Origin: Nitrospirota bacterium
GTDB lineage: Bacteria; Nitrospirota; JACRHJ01
Length of the DNA stretch: 64,000 bases
Direction: 5' to 3'
Assembly: GCA_016212105.1 (NCBI GenBank)
Contig: JACRHJ010000024.1
Span: forward strand, 1-64,000
Shown: positions 39,791 to 47,950 of the stretch, piece after piece
Layout of the letters: the number at the start of each line of letters is the position of its first letter
How positions within the stretch are numbered: position 1 is the stretch's first letter
Program-made: the position numbers and the translations under genes
The notes under the pieces: model-generated
Database searches by the model: none
What the model saw: the letters and a program-made list of their open reading frames with translations, nothing else
Told to the model about the DNA's origin: nothing

Positions 39791-40191
39791 GAATTGCCCT
39801 TGAACACTCCCGGAAAGAACTGCCTGTCCGAGGGACGCGAGAGGGTCCATCCGTTCAGCGGGAACGGCATGTACAGGGAGTGCGAGGCAAGCGGCGCGGG
39901 AGGCGCGGGGGGCGCGTCCGTGCCCACCCTTACCGCCTCGCCGGGGCCCAGCGGATAGCCGGGCACATCTGCCGGGGCGGCCTTGCCGTCCGACTCCTCG
40001 ACTATGATATAGTCCAGCCTGGCAGCCTCGATAGCCATCTGTCCGACGTCCGACTTCACGAAGAACCTGCCGTCCGAGAACCCGGTAAGCTCCCCCTTGA
40101 CGACCATGCCGTTCAGCAGGTGCAGCTCGTAGCAGTAAGCCGGGACGGCTATAACAAGCGCTGTCAGCGCCAACAGTATGATATTACGCAT
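39784..40191 (-). CDS. Small exported protein, unknown
   Basis: A 135-residue protein with a signal peptide (MRNIILLALTALVIAVPAYC). A short beta-rich part follows (about 20-65: YELHLLNGMVVKGELTGFSDGRFFVKSDVG), reminiscent of small SH3/LSM-like barrels, then a proline-rich linker (PPAPPAP) and a tail. The cleavage-site cysteine could make it a lipoprotein. Its start overlaps the end of the MshEN gene by 8 bp, so it is translated from the same message. I do not know its function. Confidence 0.65.
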   Translation of the reverse strand: MRNIILLALTALVIAVPAYCYELHLLNGMVVKGELTGFSDGRFFVKSDVGQMAIEAARLDYIIVEESDGKAAPADVPGYPLGPGEAVRVGTDAPPAPPAPLASHSLYMPFPLNGWTLSRPSDRQFFPGVFKGNSK

Positions 40192-41542
40192 CAGCGAGTA
40201 TCTTCGTCTTGAGTATCAGTATTTCGAGCGACATCGAGGCCTTCGCCATCAGGCCCTCCAACCTTCCGACGTCGCCCTTTATCATCGCGCCCGGCCCGTT
40301 GTCGCAGTACAGGACGCCCATGACCTTCCCCCTTATTACAAGCGGGCAGGCGACCGCCTCCTGCGGTATCACCCCGCCCAGCGCCGTCATGAGCTGCAGG
40401 TTCTCCGGTATCTGGAGTATCGGGCCCTTGTAGAATACCTTGTCCTCCACGACCTCCTTGAATATGGTAGGCTTGTCGAGCTGGACGCTCAGGCCGTCCA
40501 CCAGCCTGTCCGTTATGCCCAGGCCCGCGCCCTTCCAGCCGGTTATCACGCCGCCCTTGACCATGAACAGGACGGCGCGCGCGGCCTCCCTGTTGGCCGC
40601 CGCAACAATGGCGACCGCGACATGGTCGCGGTCCACGGGGTTGGCGAGCATCTCGTACGGGTCATTCATGGCAGGCGGGGCCGGCTGGACTGGCTGTGCC
40701 TGCGGCTGTGCCGGGGGGACAGGCGGCTCATAGGCCGGAAATGGCTGAGGCTCTACCGGCTGCTGCTGGGCTGGCGGCTGGTATGCCGGTGCGGGCTGGA
40801 CAGGCGTCTGCTGGACCGGCGGAGCGGGTTGCACGGGCGGGGCTGCCTGTACCGGCGGCGCCGGAGCAGTGCTCTGCGCGGCGAGCGCCTCCATGAACTC
40901 GTGCGGGGACGCGACCTCGAGCTGAGGGCCGTGGCCGCCGAACATCATGTCCGCGCCCTGTCCGTAGATGTTCACCTGGCTCTCGTCGCCCAGGTACTCC
41001 TCGGGCTTTGCCTTCTGCTCCTCGGCGGCCTTCGGCTTCTGCTGCGCCTTGGCGGCTGCCTGCCCTGCCGGGCCGGACGAGCTTTCGTCCTCCGCCACTG
41101 CGACGTAACGCAGGTCCCTCTTCACGCCGTAATACTTCTCGTGCGCGTAGGCGATCCTTATCTCCGAGGCTATGTACGGTTTTATGTTCAGGCCTACGAC
41201 GAAGCTCAGCTCGTCGAGTATGGCTATGTCGTTCGGGTCCTTCATCGCAAGGTGCAGCCAGTTGCGCTCCTTGTTAATCGGGAAGGCGGTGTACTTGACG
41301 GCGAGTTCCTTGGGGAAGCTGTCGAGGACGTCCTGCGGGACGCTGTTGAAACGCTCCGGCGCGGCGTAGGGTATGCCGAACATCTTGCCCAGGAACCGCG
41401 CAAGGGTCTCCTCGTGGACCGCGCCCATCTCGACGAGGTTCGTCCCCAGCCTTCCCCCGAATATTATCTGGCGCTCGAGGGCCTTCCCCAACAGTTCGTT
41501 GGTGATAAGGCCCTCCTTGACCATCGCCTCTCCAAGCCTCAA
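40184..41542 (-). CDS. MshEN (type II secretion E N-terminal) domain, proline-rich linker, GAF-like domain
   Basis: A 452-residue protein. Residues 1-140 are a GspE/MshE N-terminal domain with two RLGxxxVxxG-type motifs (RLGEAMVKEG and RLGTNLVEMG), which in MshEN domains bind c-di-GMP. After an Ala/Glu/Lys stretch, residues about 226-291 are a Pro/Gln/Ala linker. Residues about 305-445 look like a GAF-type fold (VACPLVIRGKVMGVLYCDNGPG). The secretion ATPase itself is absent: no Walker motifs. It follows korA by 13 bp. It may be a c-di-GMP-responsive adaptor; GAF assignment is by eye. Confidence 0.72.
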   Translation of the reverse strand: MRLGEAMVKEGLITNELLGKALERQIIFGGRLGTNLVEMGAVHEETLARFLGKMFGIPYAAPERFNSVPQDVLDSFPKELAVKYTAFPINKERNWLHLAMKDPNDIAILDELSFVVGLNIKPYIASEIRIAYAHEKYYGVKRDLRYVAVAEDESSSGPAGQAAAKAQQKPKAAEEQKAKPEEYLGDESQVNIYGQGADMMFGGHGPQLEVASPHEFMEALAAQSTAPAPPVQAAPPVQPAPPVQQTPVQPAPAYQPPAQQQPVEPQPFPAYEPPVPPAQPQAQPVQPAPPAMNDPYEMLANPVDRDHVAVAIVAAANREAARAVLFMVKGGVITGWKGAGLGITDRLVDGLSVQLDKPTIFKEVVEDKVFYKGPILQIPENLQLMTALGGVIPQEAVACPLVIRGKVMGVLYCDNGPGAMIKGDVGRLEGLMAKASMSLEILILKTKILADA

Positions 41543-41555
41543 GGCCTACCCTCCG

Positions 41556-42614
41556 TCAGATTTTCCTTAACTCTCTTCCGAACACCTTCAGCAGTTCGGC
41601 CGGTGTCGGAACACCGCCGCCGGGCCTGCCGTAAAAACCCACCGGCCTCGCGGCGTCCACCGCGAGCCTGACGTCTTCCACCATCTGGCCCGTGTTCATC
41701 TCCACAACCAGGAAGCGGGACGCGGTCTTCGCCGCCTTCTGTACGACCCTGTCCGGGAAAGGGAAGAGAGTCACCGGCCTGATGAGCCCGGCCTTGATGC
41801 CGCGCTCGCGCGCGAGCCTCACCGCCGCCTTCGCTATCCTGCCCGCCGTCCCGAAGGCGACCACGGCAAGCTCCGCGTCTTCGGCCATGTACTCCTCGCA
41901 CATGACCTCGCGGGCACGCATCCTGTCGTACTTCTTCTGACGCAGGAGGTTCATCCGCTCCAGCTCGCCCTCTCCCATGAAGAGCGACTTGACCACGTTC
42001 GGGGCCCTGCCCTCGCACCCCGTGAGCGCCCAGCCCTTGTCGAACCTGCGGGCCTTCGGCTTCCTGAGGACCAGAGGCTCCATCGTCTGGCCGAGTATGC
42101 CGTCTCCGAGGACCATCACCGGCGTCCTGTACTCGTCGGCCTTGTCGAAGGCCTTTATGACGAGGTCGTAGGCCTCCTGCACGTTGGACGGGGCGTAGAC
42201 GAGCATCCTGTAGTCGCCGTGCCCTCCGCCCTTCGTCGCCTGGAAGTAGTCTCCCTGCGACGCCGAGATGTTGCCGAGGCCCGGCCCGCCGCGCTGGATG
42301 TTGACTATCAGCGCGGGCAGCTCAGCCCCGGCCAGGTACGAGATACCCTCCTGTTTGAGGCTTATGCCGGGGGAGGACGAGGACGTCATCGCACGGACGC
42401 CGCAGGCGGACGCGCCGAATACCATGTTTATGGCCGCGACCTCGCTCTCGGACTGGACGAACACGCCGCCAACCTCCGGAAGCCTGCGGGACATGTACTC
42501 CGGTATCTCGTTCTGCGGGGTTATCGGGTAGCCGAAGAAGTACCGGCACCCGGCCGCGACCGCGCCCTCGGCGATCGCCTCGTTCCCCTTCATCAGGACC
42601 TGCCTGCCGCTCAT
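41556..42614 (-). CDS. korA: 2-oxoacid:ferredoxin oxidoreductase alpha subunit (KorA/VorB type)
   Basis: A 352-residue alpha subunit with pyrimidine-binding and transketolase-C-like domains: GCRYFFGYPITPQNEIPEYM at the N-terminus, SESEVAAINMVFGASACGVRAMTSSSSPG, NIQRGGPG, and the C-terminal GLIRPVTLFPFP and EMNTGQMVEDVR segments. Such enzymes oxidise 2-oxoglutarate or branched 2-oxoacids to acyl-CoA, or run in reverse for CO2 fixation, using ferredoxin. The TPP-binding beta and the gamma subunits are not in this window. A ferredoxin gene of the usual operon lies 1.3 kb upstream, separated by an unrelated gene. Confidence 0.9.
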   Translation of the reverse strand: MSGRQVLMKGNEAIAEGAVAAGCRYFFGYPITPQNEIPEYMSRRLPEVGGVFVQSESEVAAINMVFGASACGVRAMTSSSSPGISLKQEGISYLAGAELPALIVNIQRGGPGLGNISASQGDYFQATKGGGHGDYRMLVYAPSNVQEAYDLVIKAFDKADEYRTPVMVLGDGILGQTMEPLVLRKPKARRFDKGWALTGCEGRAPNVVKSLFMGEGELERMNLLRQKKYDRMRAREVMCEEYMAEDAELAVVAFGTAGRIAKAAVRLARERGIKAGLIRPVTLFPFPDRVVQKAAKTASRFLVVEMNTGQMVEDVRLAVDAARPVGFYGRPGGGVPTPAELLKVFGRELRKI

Positions 42615-42684
42615 CTAATTATCAACCCTTCGGATGTCTTTGATGTCCGACGCCGGAGCCCGCGGGCTTTTTCCGGCGCGCCGG

Positions 42685-43695
42685 TCACGGGTACTCTATC
42701 TCCCAGAAGTCGAACTCGGTGTCCGCCTCGCCCTCCTTGAGGGGGGTAGGCCCCAGCGGGGCCTCGCCGTCCGGGCCGAACTCCCGCACGGCCGGGGCCG
42801 CGTCCGGGTCCTCGACCGGGAACACCTTGTACGTGTACGACCCGGCCACGTGACGAATTTCCGAGTACGAGCCCGGCAATACCGCCACCGGAGACTGCTC
42901 GCTCGGCGGGTCGAACACGAACCTGACTGCCGTGTCCGAGTTGTTTACCAGCTTGCCCAGGGACTCCCTGCGGCTGGCCCGCTCCTGACGCTCGCGTATT
43001 TTGTCCTCTACCGCCTGCTGGCGCGCCCTCTCAGCCTCGGCCGCCTTCGCGCGCTCCTCGCGTCCCTTCCTAATGCGCTCGCCCTCTGCCTCGAACTCCT
43101 CGATGGCCCCAAGCTCAGCCTGCGCGGCAAGGGCAAACCCGGTGCCGGGGTGCTTCTCTATGAACTCCTCGAACGAGTACCTGGTATATGCCTTCCAAGC
43201 CTCGTAGTACTCCGGCGAGATTTCCCTGAGCGTCGTTTCCGGCAGGTCATCTATTACCTCCGGAATAAACCCGCTCGACGGGAACGTCGCAATAAATTCC
43301 TTATAAGACTCCGGGCTGCCTTTTTTGACCGCCCCGGAAAGCGCGATAACCTCCGGCGTCAGGAGCCAGCGGACCTCCATGCCCGGCCTGACCTTCCTGG
43401 CCTTGTCGGCCGGGAGCTTGACGCTCCAGAACCGGTCGGCGTAGACCTCGCCTGCCGCGATAGCCGCGGCCTGGCCGCCCTTCGCGTCGACGACGGCGAA
43501 GCCCATACCCTTGAGCACGCCGTCGGAGCTGCCGAGGTCCACCGAGACCAGGCCCGCGTCCTTGTTGACCTCGACGACCCTTCCGACCGGGTAGCCGCGC
43601 ATCATGGGCCTTATGGGACCCGCGCCGGCAAGGGCCGTCATGCAGATTATCAATAACACCACGTAGCAGTATATATTATTTCTGTGACTCAACAT
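42685..43695 (-). CDS. Exported protein with coiled-coil centre, unknown
   Basis: A 336-residue protein with a signal peptide (about 1-26). A beta-rich N-terminal part follows (about 35-105: GRVVEVNKDAGLVSVDLGSSDGVLKGMGFAVVD), resembling small barrels seen in FlgT or PilQ-like accessory proteins. The middle has repeated helical units (KEFIATFPSSGFIPEV, EEFIEKHPGTGFALAA), then a long charged helix (about 200-245, EEERIRKG-type, Arg/Glu/Ala rich), and a C-terminal beta segment. I do not recognise the family. It lies between the ferredoxin and korA genes on the same strand. Confidence 0.65.
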   Translation of the reverse strand: MLSHRNNIYCYVVLLIICMTALAGAGPIRPMMRGYPVGRVVEVNKDAGLVSVDLGSSDGVLKGMGFAVVDAKGGQAAAIAAGEVYADRFWSVKLPADKARKVRPGMEVRWLLTPEVIALSGAVKKGSPESYKEFIATFPSSGFIPEVIDDLPETTLREISPEYYEAWKAYTRYSFEEFIEKHPGTGFALAAQAELGAIEEFEAEGERIRKGREERAKAAEAERARQQAVEDKIRERQERASRRESLGKLVNNSDTAVRFVFDPPSEQSPVAVLPGSYSEIRHVAGSYTYKVFPVEDPDAAPAVREFGPDGEAPLGPTPLKEGEADTEFDFWEIEYP

Positions 43696-43719
43696 GTTAT
43701 TAACCGGCGATAGCCAAAG

Positions 43720-43890
43720 TCAATGGATTCCCGCTGGAGTTTACCCCGGCATGTCTAAAGCCGGGGCGGGAATGACGTGCACTTGTTCGTCGCCCCGTGC
43801 TTGACACGGGGTCCAGGAAGTTCTTCAAATTCCTGGATTCCCGCTGGAGTTTACCCCGGTATGCCTAAAGCTGGGGCGGGAATGACGTCT
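43720..43890. repeat. Two nested cattcccgc repeats around a cgccccgtgcttgac repeat
   Basis: ggattcccgctgg...gccggggcgggaatgac (43724-43775), gtcgccccgtgcttgacacggggtccaggaa (43789-43819), and a second nested ggattcccgctgg...gctggggcgggaatgac (43834-43887). Confidence 0.8.
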
Positions 43891-43899
43891 TTGTTGTCG

Positions 43900-44112
43900 C
43901 TACTTCCATACCATGATGGCCACGTCGGGGCATATCTCCGCGCAGAGCGCGCAGCCGTTGCACCGTCCCTCGTCTTCGAGTACGACATGGTAGTACCCGC
44001 TGCCGTTATAGGAGCCGCCCTTCCGGAGCATGCCCTTTTTGCAGACCGCGGTGCAGAGCAGGCAGCCCTTGCACCGCTCGCTGTCGAGCGAGAGCCTGGC
44101 CTTGAGCATCAT
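43900..44112 (-). CDS. 2x[4Fe-4S] ferredoxin subunit of a 2-oxoacid oxidoreductase
   Basis: A 70-residue protein with two cluster motifs, CKGCLLCTAVC and CNGCALCAEIC, each followed by a small residue or Pro as expected for bacterial ferredoxins. Size and the central SYNGSGYYHVVLEDEGRC segment match the delta (VorD/KorD) ferredoxin subunit of 2-oxoacid:ferredoxin oxidoreductases. It starts within the recN stop (ATGA overlap). korA is the next enzyme gene downstream, after one unrelated gene and repeat DNA. Confidence 0.88.
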   Translation of the reverse strand: MMLKARLSLDSERCKGCLLCTAVCKKGMLRKGGSYNGSGYYHVVLEDEGRCNGCALCAEICPDVAIMVWK

Positions 44113-45770
44113 AACCGCCCCCTCTTTACCAGCTCCTCGGCATGAGCGGAAGCGGTGTCCGAGCCCTCCGTCCCGCCCAGCATGCGCGCGACTTCGCGGA
44201 CCCGCTCGTCGCCGCTCAGCCTTACGACACCGACCGCTACCCGTCCGTCCGCGAAGGACTTCTCCACCTTGAAATGCGTACCGGCGAAGGACGCCACCTG
44301 AGGCAGGTGTGTTATACAGAGAACCTGGCGGCCGCTGGCCGCTTCTTTAAGCTTCTGCCCCACGGCGGAGGCCGTGACGCCGCCCACGCCAGAGTCCACC
44401 TCGTCGAATATAAGCGTCGGCACCCTGTCCGCGCCCGCGAGGACGACCTTGAGCGCGAGCATCACGCGGGAAAGCTCGCCGCCCGAGGCGACCTTAGCGA
44501 GCGGCCTCGGCTGCTCGCCGGGGTTCGCTGAGAACATGAACTCTGCCCTCTCCCGGCCGAGCGGACCCGGCTCTGTCAGCCTGTCCAGCCTGACCTCGAA
44601 GACGGCCTTGTCCATGCCCATGCCGGACAGTTCGGCCTCGACCTTCCTGCAGAAGCCGGCGGCGCCGGCCTCCCTCTCGCGGCCAAGCTCATCCGCGATA
44701 CCGGACAGCTCTGACCCAGCCCCTGCAATCATGCCCGCGAGCGATTCCATCTCCTCGTCGCCGCCCTCAATGGACGAAAGCTCGACGTCCACGGACTCGC
44801 GGAACGCGAGCACCTCGTCCAGCGTCTCGCCGTATTTCTTTTTCAGTCTGCAAAGCGCGTCCAGCCTCGTCTCTATCTCGGACAACCTCTCCGGGTCGGA
44901 CTCGAGCCCTTCCGCGAACTCCCGGAGCCTCGCGCAGGCCTCCGTGATGGACGCGTCCGCGGACTCCAGGAGTGCCACGCTCTCGGACTCGCCGGGCGTT
45001 ATGGACGCCACCTCCCTGACCGACTTCAATGCCCCCCCCGCAAGCGAATGCGCGGATACGTCGCCGTCCCTGAGGGCGTCGAGCGCGGACATCACAAGCT
45101 CCCTCAGCCGGTCGGCGTGCATCAGCCGGGCCCGCTCGGAGCCAAGTCCCTCCTCCTCGCCCGAGACCGGGGAGGCAGCGTCTATCTCGTCCCTCTGGTA
45201 GCTCAGCAGGTCGAGCCTGCGTGCCCTTTCGCGCGACTGGGCGGACAGCTCCGCGTGCCGTTTCCTTAGCGCTGCCAGCCTGTCGTATGCTGCCCGGCAG
45301 TCCGCCCTCCTTGCGCCGAGGGCGCAGTAGGCGTCGAGCATGTCGAGGTGAGTCCCGGCCTTGAAGAGCGACTGGTGCTCGTGCTGGCCGTGTATGTCCA
45401 CCAGGAGGTCGCCGGTCTCCTGGAGCGTCGCCATGTTGGCGAGCGAGCCGTTTATGTAAACCCTGCCTCGCCCTGACGCGGTAAAAGCACGCCTGAGAAT
45501 CAGTTCGTCCCCATCGTCCAGGCCGAGTTCCGCGAGCCTGGCCTTCAGCTCCGGCATGCCGGTGATGTCGAACGCGGCCTCGACCTGCGTGTCCTTGCCC
45601 GGCCGGAGGTTGTCCGAGTCCGTCCTGCCACCGAGGACGGCGGAGATCGCGTCTATCAGGATTGACTTGCCCGCGCCGGTCTCGCCCGTCAGGCAGGACA
45701 GGCCCGGCTCCAGGCTCAGCTCCAGCCGGTCGATTATGGCGAAGTTGCTGATTATCAGTTCTTTTAGCAC
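44109..45770 (-). CDS. recN: DNA repair protein RecN
   Basis: SMC-like ATPase in double-strand break repair, 553 residues from the preferred start. Walker A is GETGAGKSILIDAI (near residue 30), with DIHGQHEHQ as an early family motif. Two coiled-coil arms surround a central Pro/Gly-rich hinge. SGGELSRVMLALK and the Walker B TLIFDEVDSGVGG are near residues 430-470. A GTG start at 45770 (LKELIISNFAIIDRLEL) fits the family; the frame stays open to 45809, but that stretch is repeat DNA. It overlaps the ferredoxin gene by 4 bp. Confidence 0.93.
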   Translation of the reverse strand: MLKELIISNFAIIDRLELSLEPGLSCLTGETGAGKSILIDAISAVLGGRTDSDNLRPGKDTQVEAAFDITGMPELKARLAELGLDDGDELILRRAFTASGRGRVYINGSLANMATLQETGDLLVDIHGQHEHQSLFKAGTHLDMLDAYCALGARRADCRAAYDRLAALRKRHAELSAQSRERARRLDLLSYQRDEIDAASPVSGEEEGLGSERARLMHADRLRELVMSALDALRDGDVSAHSLAGGALKSVREVASITPGESESVALLESADASITEACARLREFAEGLESDPERLSEIETRLDALCRLKKKYGETLDEVLAFRESVDVELSSIEGGDEEMESLAGMIAGAGSELSGIADELGREREAGAAGFCRKVEAELSGMGMDKAVFEVRLDRLTEPGPLGRERAEFMFSANPGEQPRPLAKVASGGELSRVMLALKVVLAGADRVPTLIFDEVDSGVGGVTASAVGQKLKEAASGRQVLCITHLPQVASFAGTHFKVEKSFADGRVAVGVVRLSGDERVREVARMLGGTEGSDTASAHAEELVKRGRL

Positions 45771-45784
45771 TGGCTTTGTTCTGC

Positions 45785-46075
45785 CGGTTTTGTGTAGGGG
45801 CCGTACCAAGCGAAGCGCGTGTCGGCCCTTGCCGTTTTCTATATGCAGGGGCGGCGCATTTGTCGGCCCTTGCCTTGTTTTTACGGTGTCATTCTGAGCG
45901 AAGCGAAGAATCTGCCTGTATTTAATTTGTCATTGCGAGCGAAGCGCGGCAATCCCCACCATTAACTGTCATTCCCGCGAAAGCGGGAATCCATTTTATG
46001 CATTAAGTCAAAATGGACCCCCGTTTTCACGGGGGTGACGGGCAAGGGCCGACTCGCTTTTCTTGGTACGGGCCC
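45785..46075. repeat. Repeat cluster upstream of recN
   Basis: tgtaggggccgtaccaagcgaagcgcgtgtcggccctt (45793-45830), gcaggggcggcgcatttgtcggccctt (45845-45871), cattctgagcgaagcgaagaatctgcctgtat (45890-45921), cattgcgagcgaagcgcggcaatccc (45931-45956), and the composite gtcattcccgcgaaagcgggaatcc ... aaaatggacccccgttttcacgggggtgac (45968-46039). A partial taccaag/ggccctgca unit ends it. Confidence 0.8.
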
Positions 46076-46111
46076 TGCATTGTTAGCATTAAAGTTACAC
46101 GTCTTTTGTCC

Positions 46112-47161
46112 CTACGGCGTCTCGTACCACGCGATGTTCGTGTCGAAGTTCCAGCCGGACGCGCAGGAAACGCATCTGCCTATCTCAATCCTGGGCGCGC
46201 GGCGGTCGTTGTTTATGAAGACGTCCGAGACCTCACCGGCCTCGACCACGACCTCGGCGATGTACGTCTTCCAAGTGGCCCTGCTCTCCCACGAGGACTC
46301 GTCCTTGTACGGCATCACCACTGTGACGGCGTACGTGCCGGCGGGGATGTTGCGGCAATACCTGCCGAACAGGTTGTTGATGAACTGGGACGAACCGATG
46401 GACAGCTCGCCTATACCGACGTCGCTCGACGGGTAGCCCTTCCACGAGACCCTAATCCCGCCGAACAGCCTGACCAGCTTAACGTCGAGCTTCGCGGTCT
46501 TGCCAGCCGAGACGGTGATGCCCTCAATAAACGGCTTGTAGCCTTCGAGGGTTATCTCCACCTCGTGCTGTCCGGGCGAAATGTCGGCGAGCGCGGCCGG
46601 AGTCCGGCCCGCATCATCGCCATCCACCTTCACGGATGCCCCGGCAGGGTCGGACACTACATGGAGGCCGCCGGGCTCCACGGGGAGGCTGCCGGTAATG
46701 CCCATGATAATCTTGTCCGACAGCCCGTCTACCGCGTCGAACAGGGCGTCCTCCTTCTCCTGCGCCTTCTCGGCGGATACCAGCGCCCCGGTCTTGACGT
46801 CGTAGAGCCTGGCGTCTATCCGGAACCTGCTGCCAAATATGACGAACTCTCCGGTCACGGCGAAGTCGGCGCCGAGCGAGGCCGCGGCCTTGAGCGAGTC
46901 CTCCACGCCCGGGGCGCCACCGGTAAGCCTGATTCCGGAAAGCGCACCGGATACGCGCGACGGGTCCATGACCGTCAGGCCCCTGGACTTGGTCATGTTG
47001 GTCGTGAGCATCGCGGCTATTCCGGACGAAAGGCCCGCATGCTGCACCTGGCCGTTGTTCCTGAACGGGAACACGGTCACGCCCGGCTGACAGAGGCCCG
47101 CACGGGGTACAAGCGTCATGCAAACTGCAAAAAGGACCGCCAGCCAGGCTGTATTCCTCAT
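46112..47161 (-). CDS. Exported PEGA-domain protein
   Basis: A 349-residue protein with a signal peptide (about 1-24) and an N-terminal domain (about 26-150) like the nucleotide-independent CsgG/TolB-type scaffold of periplasmic proteins (VTVFPFRNNGQ, GADFAVTGEFVIFGSRFRIDARLYDVKTG). A PEGA domain follows (about 163-230: GGLHVVSDPAGASVKVDGDDAGRTP). The C-terminal part (about 235-349) is beta-rich with two cysteines (GRCVSCASGW). It probably sits on the cell envelope. SD AAAGGGGGAG precedes the ATG. Function is not known. Confidence 0.8.
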   Translation of the reverse strand: MRNTAWLAVLFAVCMTLVPRAGLCQPGVTVFPFRNNGQVQHAGLSSGIAAMLTTNMTKSRGLTVMDPSRVSGALSGIRLTGGAPGVEDSLKAAASLGADFAVTGEFVIFGSRFRIDARLYDVKTGALVSAEKAQEKEDALFDAVDGLSDKIIMGITGSLPVEPGGLHVVSDPAGASVKVDGDDAGRTPAALADISPGQHEVEITLEGYKPFIEGITVSAGKTAKLDVKLVRLFGGIRVSWKGYPSSDVGIGELSIGSSQFINNLFGRYCRNIPAGTYAVTVVMPYKDESSWESRATWKTYIAEVVVEAGEVSDVFINNDRRAPRIEIGRCVSCASGWNFDTNIAWYETP

Positions 47162-47190
47162 GCTCCCCCTTTCAGGTCACACCGTCGATT

Positions 47191-47826
47191 TCATGCGGCC
47201 CGGGACAGGCTTGCGTATATGAACCATCCACCGAAGAACACGAGGAACGCGCCGCACAGGCACGTCACGTAAGCGTAAAGCCTCCCGCCGGCGAACCGCC
47301 TTCCGGACGCGGCCAGGGCAGACACCAGCGTGAACCATGCGAGGTCCGCGAGTATGTGCCCCCCGAAGAAGCTCCCGACCCCGGCCATCCCGAGCCTTCC
47401 CGATAGCGCCAGGTAACCCATCCCGACCGTCGCCCACCAGAGCGTCCAGTACGGGTTTGATATGCTCGTCAGCGCCCCGGACGCGGCAAGCCTGAAAAAC
47501 CCCGGCCCGCGTCCCGCGGCGGTACCTGCGGACGGCGCGGAGGGCCTCGCGAGCATCAGCGCGCCCATAACCATGAGCGTCGCGCCCCCCGCCAGGCCGA
47601 CAACCTTCACGGCCACAGGCGACGCGAGTACGCCGCCCAGCCCGGACACGAGCAGGGCAAGCAGGAGCAGCTCCAGGACGCCGTGTCCGAACACCACCGC
47701 CGGGCCGGCAAGCCATCCGCCACGCACGCCCTCCGCGAAGGTCAGCGTGAACATCGGGCCCGGGGCAAGCGCGCCGGACAGCGCCACGACGAAGGACGTG
47801 GCGAAGATGGCGGCCAGACTTTCCAT
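47191..47826 (-). CDS. LysE/RhtB-family exporter
   Basis: A 211-residue inner-membrane protein with six hydrophobic segments. Family hallmarks are LAPGPMFTLTFAEGVRGGWLAGPAVVFGHG near the N-terminus, MVMGALML in the third helix, and ISNPYWTLWWATVG in the middle. LysE-type proteins export amino acids or related metabolites; the substrate cannot be predicted here. It follows the PEGA gene's start by 29 bp on the same strand and has no close Shine-Dalgarno. Confidence 0.88.
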   Translation of the reverse strand: MESLAAIFATSFVVALSGALAPGPMFTLTFAEGVRGGWLAGPAVVFGHGVLELLLLALLVSGLGGVLASPVAVKVVGLAGGATLMVMGALMLARPSAPSAGTAAGRGPGFFRLAASGALTSISNPYWTLWWATVGMGYLALSGRLGMAGVGSFFGGHILADLAWFTLVSALAASGRRFAGGRLYAYVTCLCGAFLVFFGGWFIYASLSRAA

Positions 47827-47950
47827 GCGCTCTATTTTACTTCAATAATGAGGGTTTGGCAAGGAAGAATATGGCTTCCGGCGTGACATTCGGCGACTTG
47901 GGCATCAACTGAAAAGCGGTGAGGAATTATAGCGCCGCCGTGCCCGGGTT

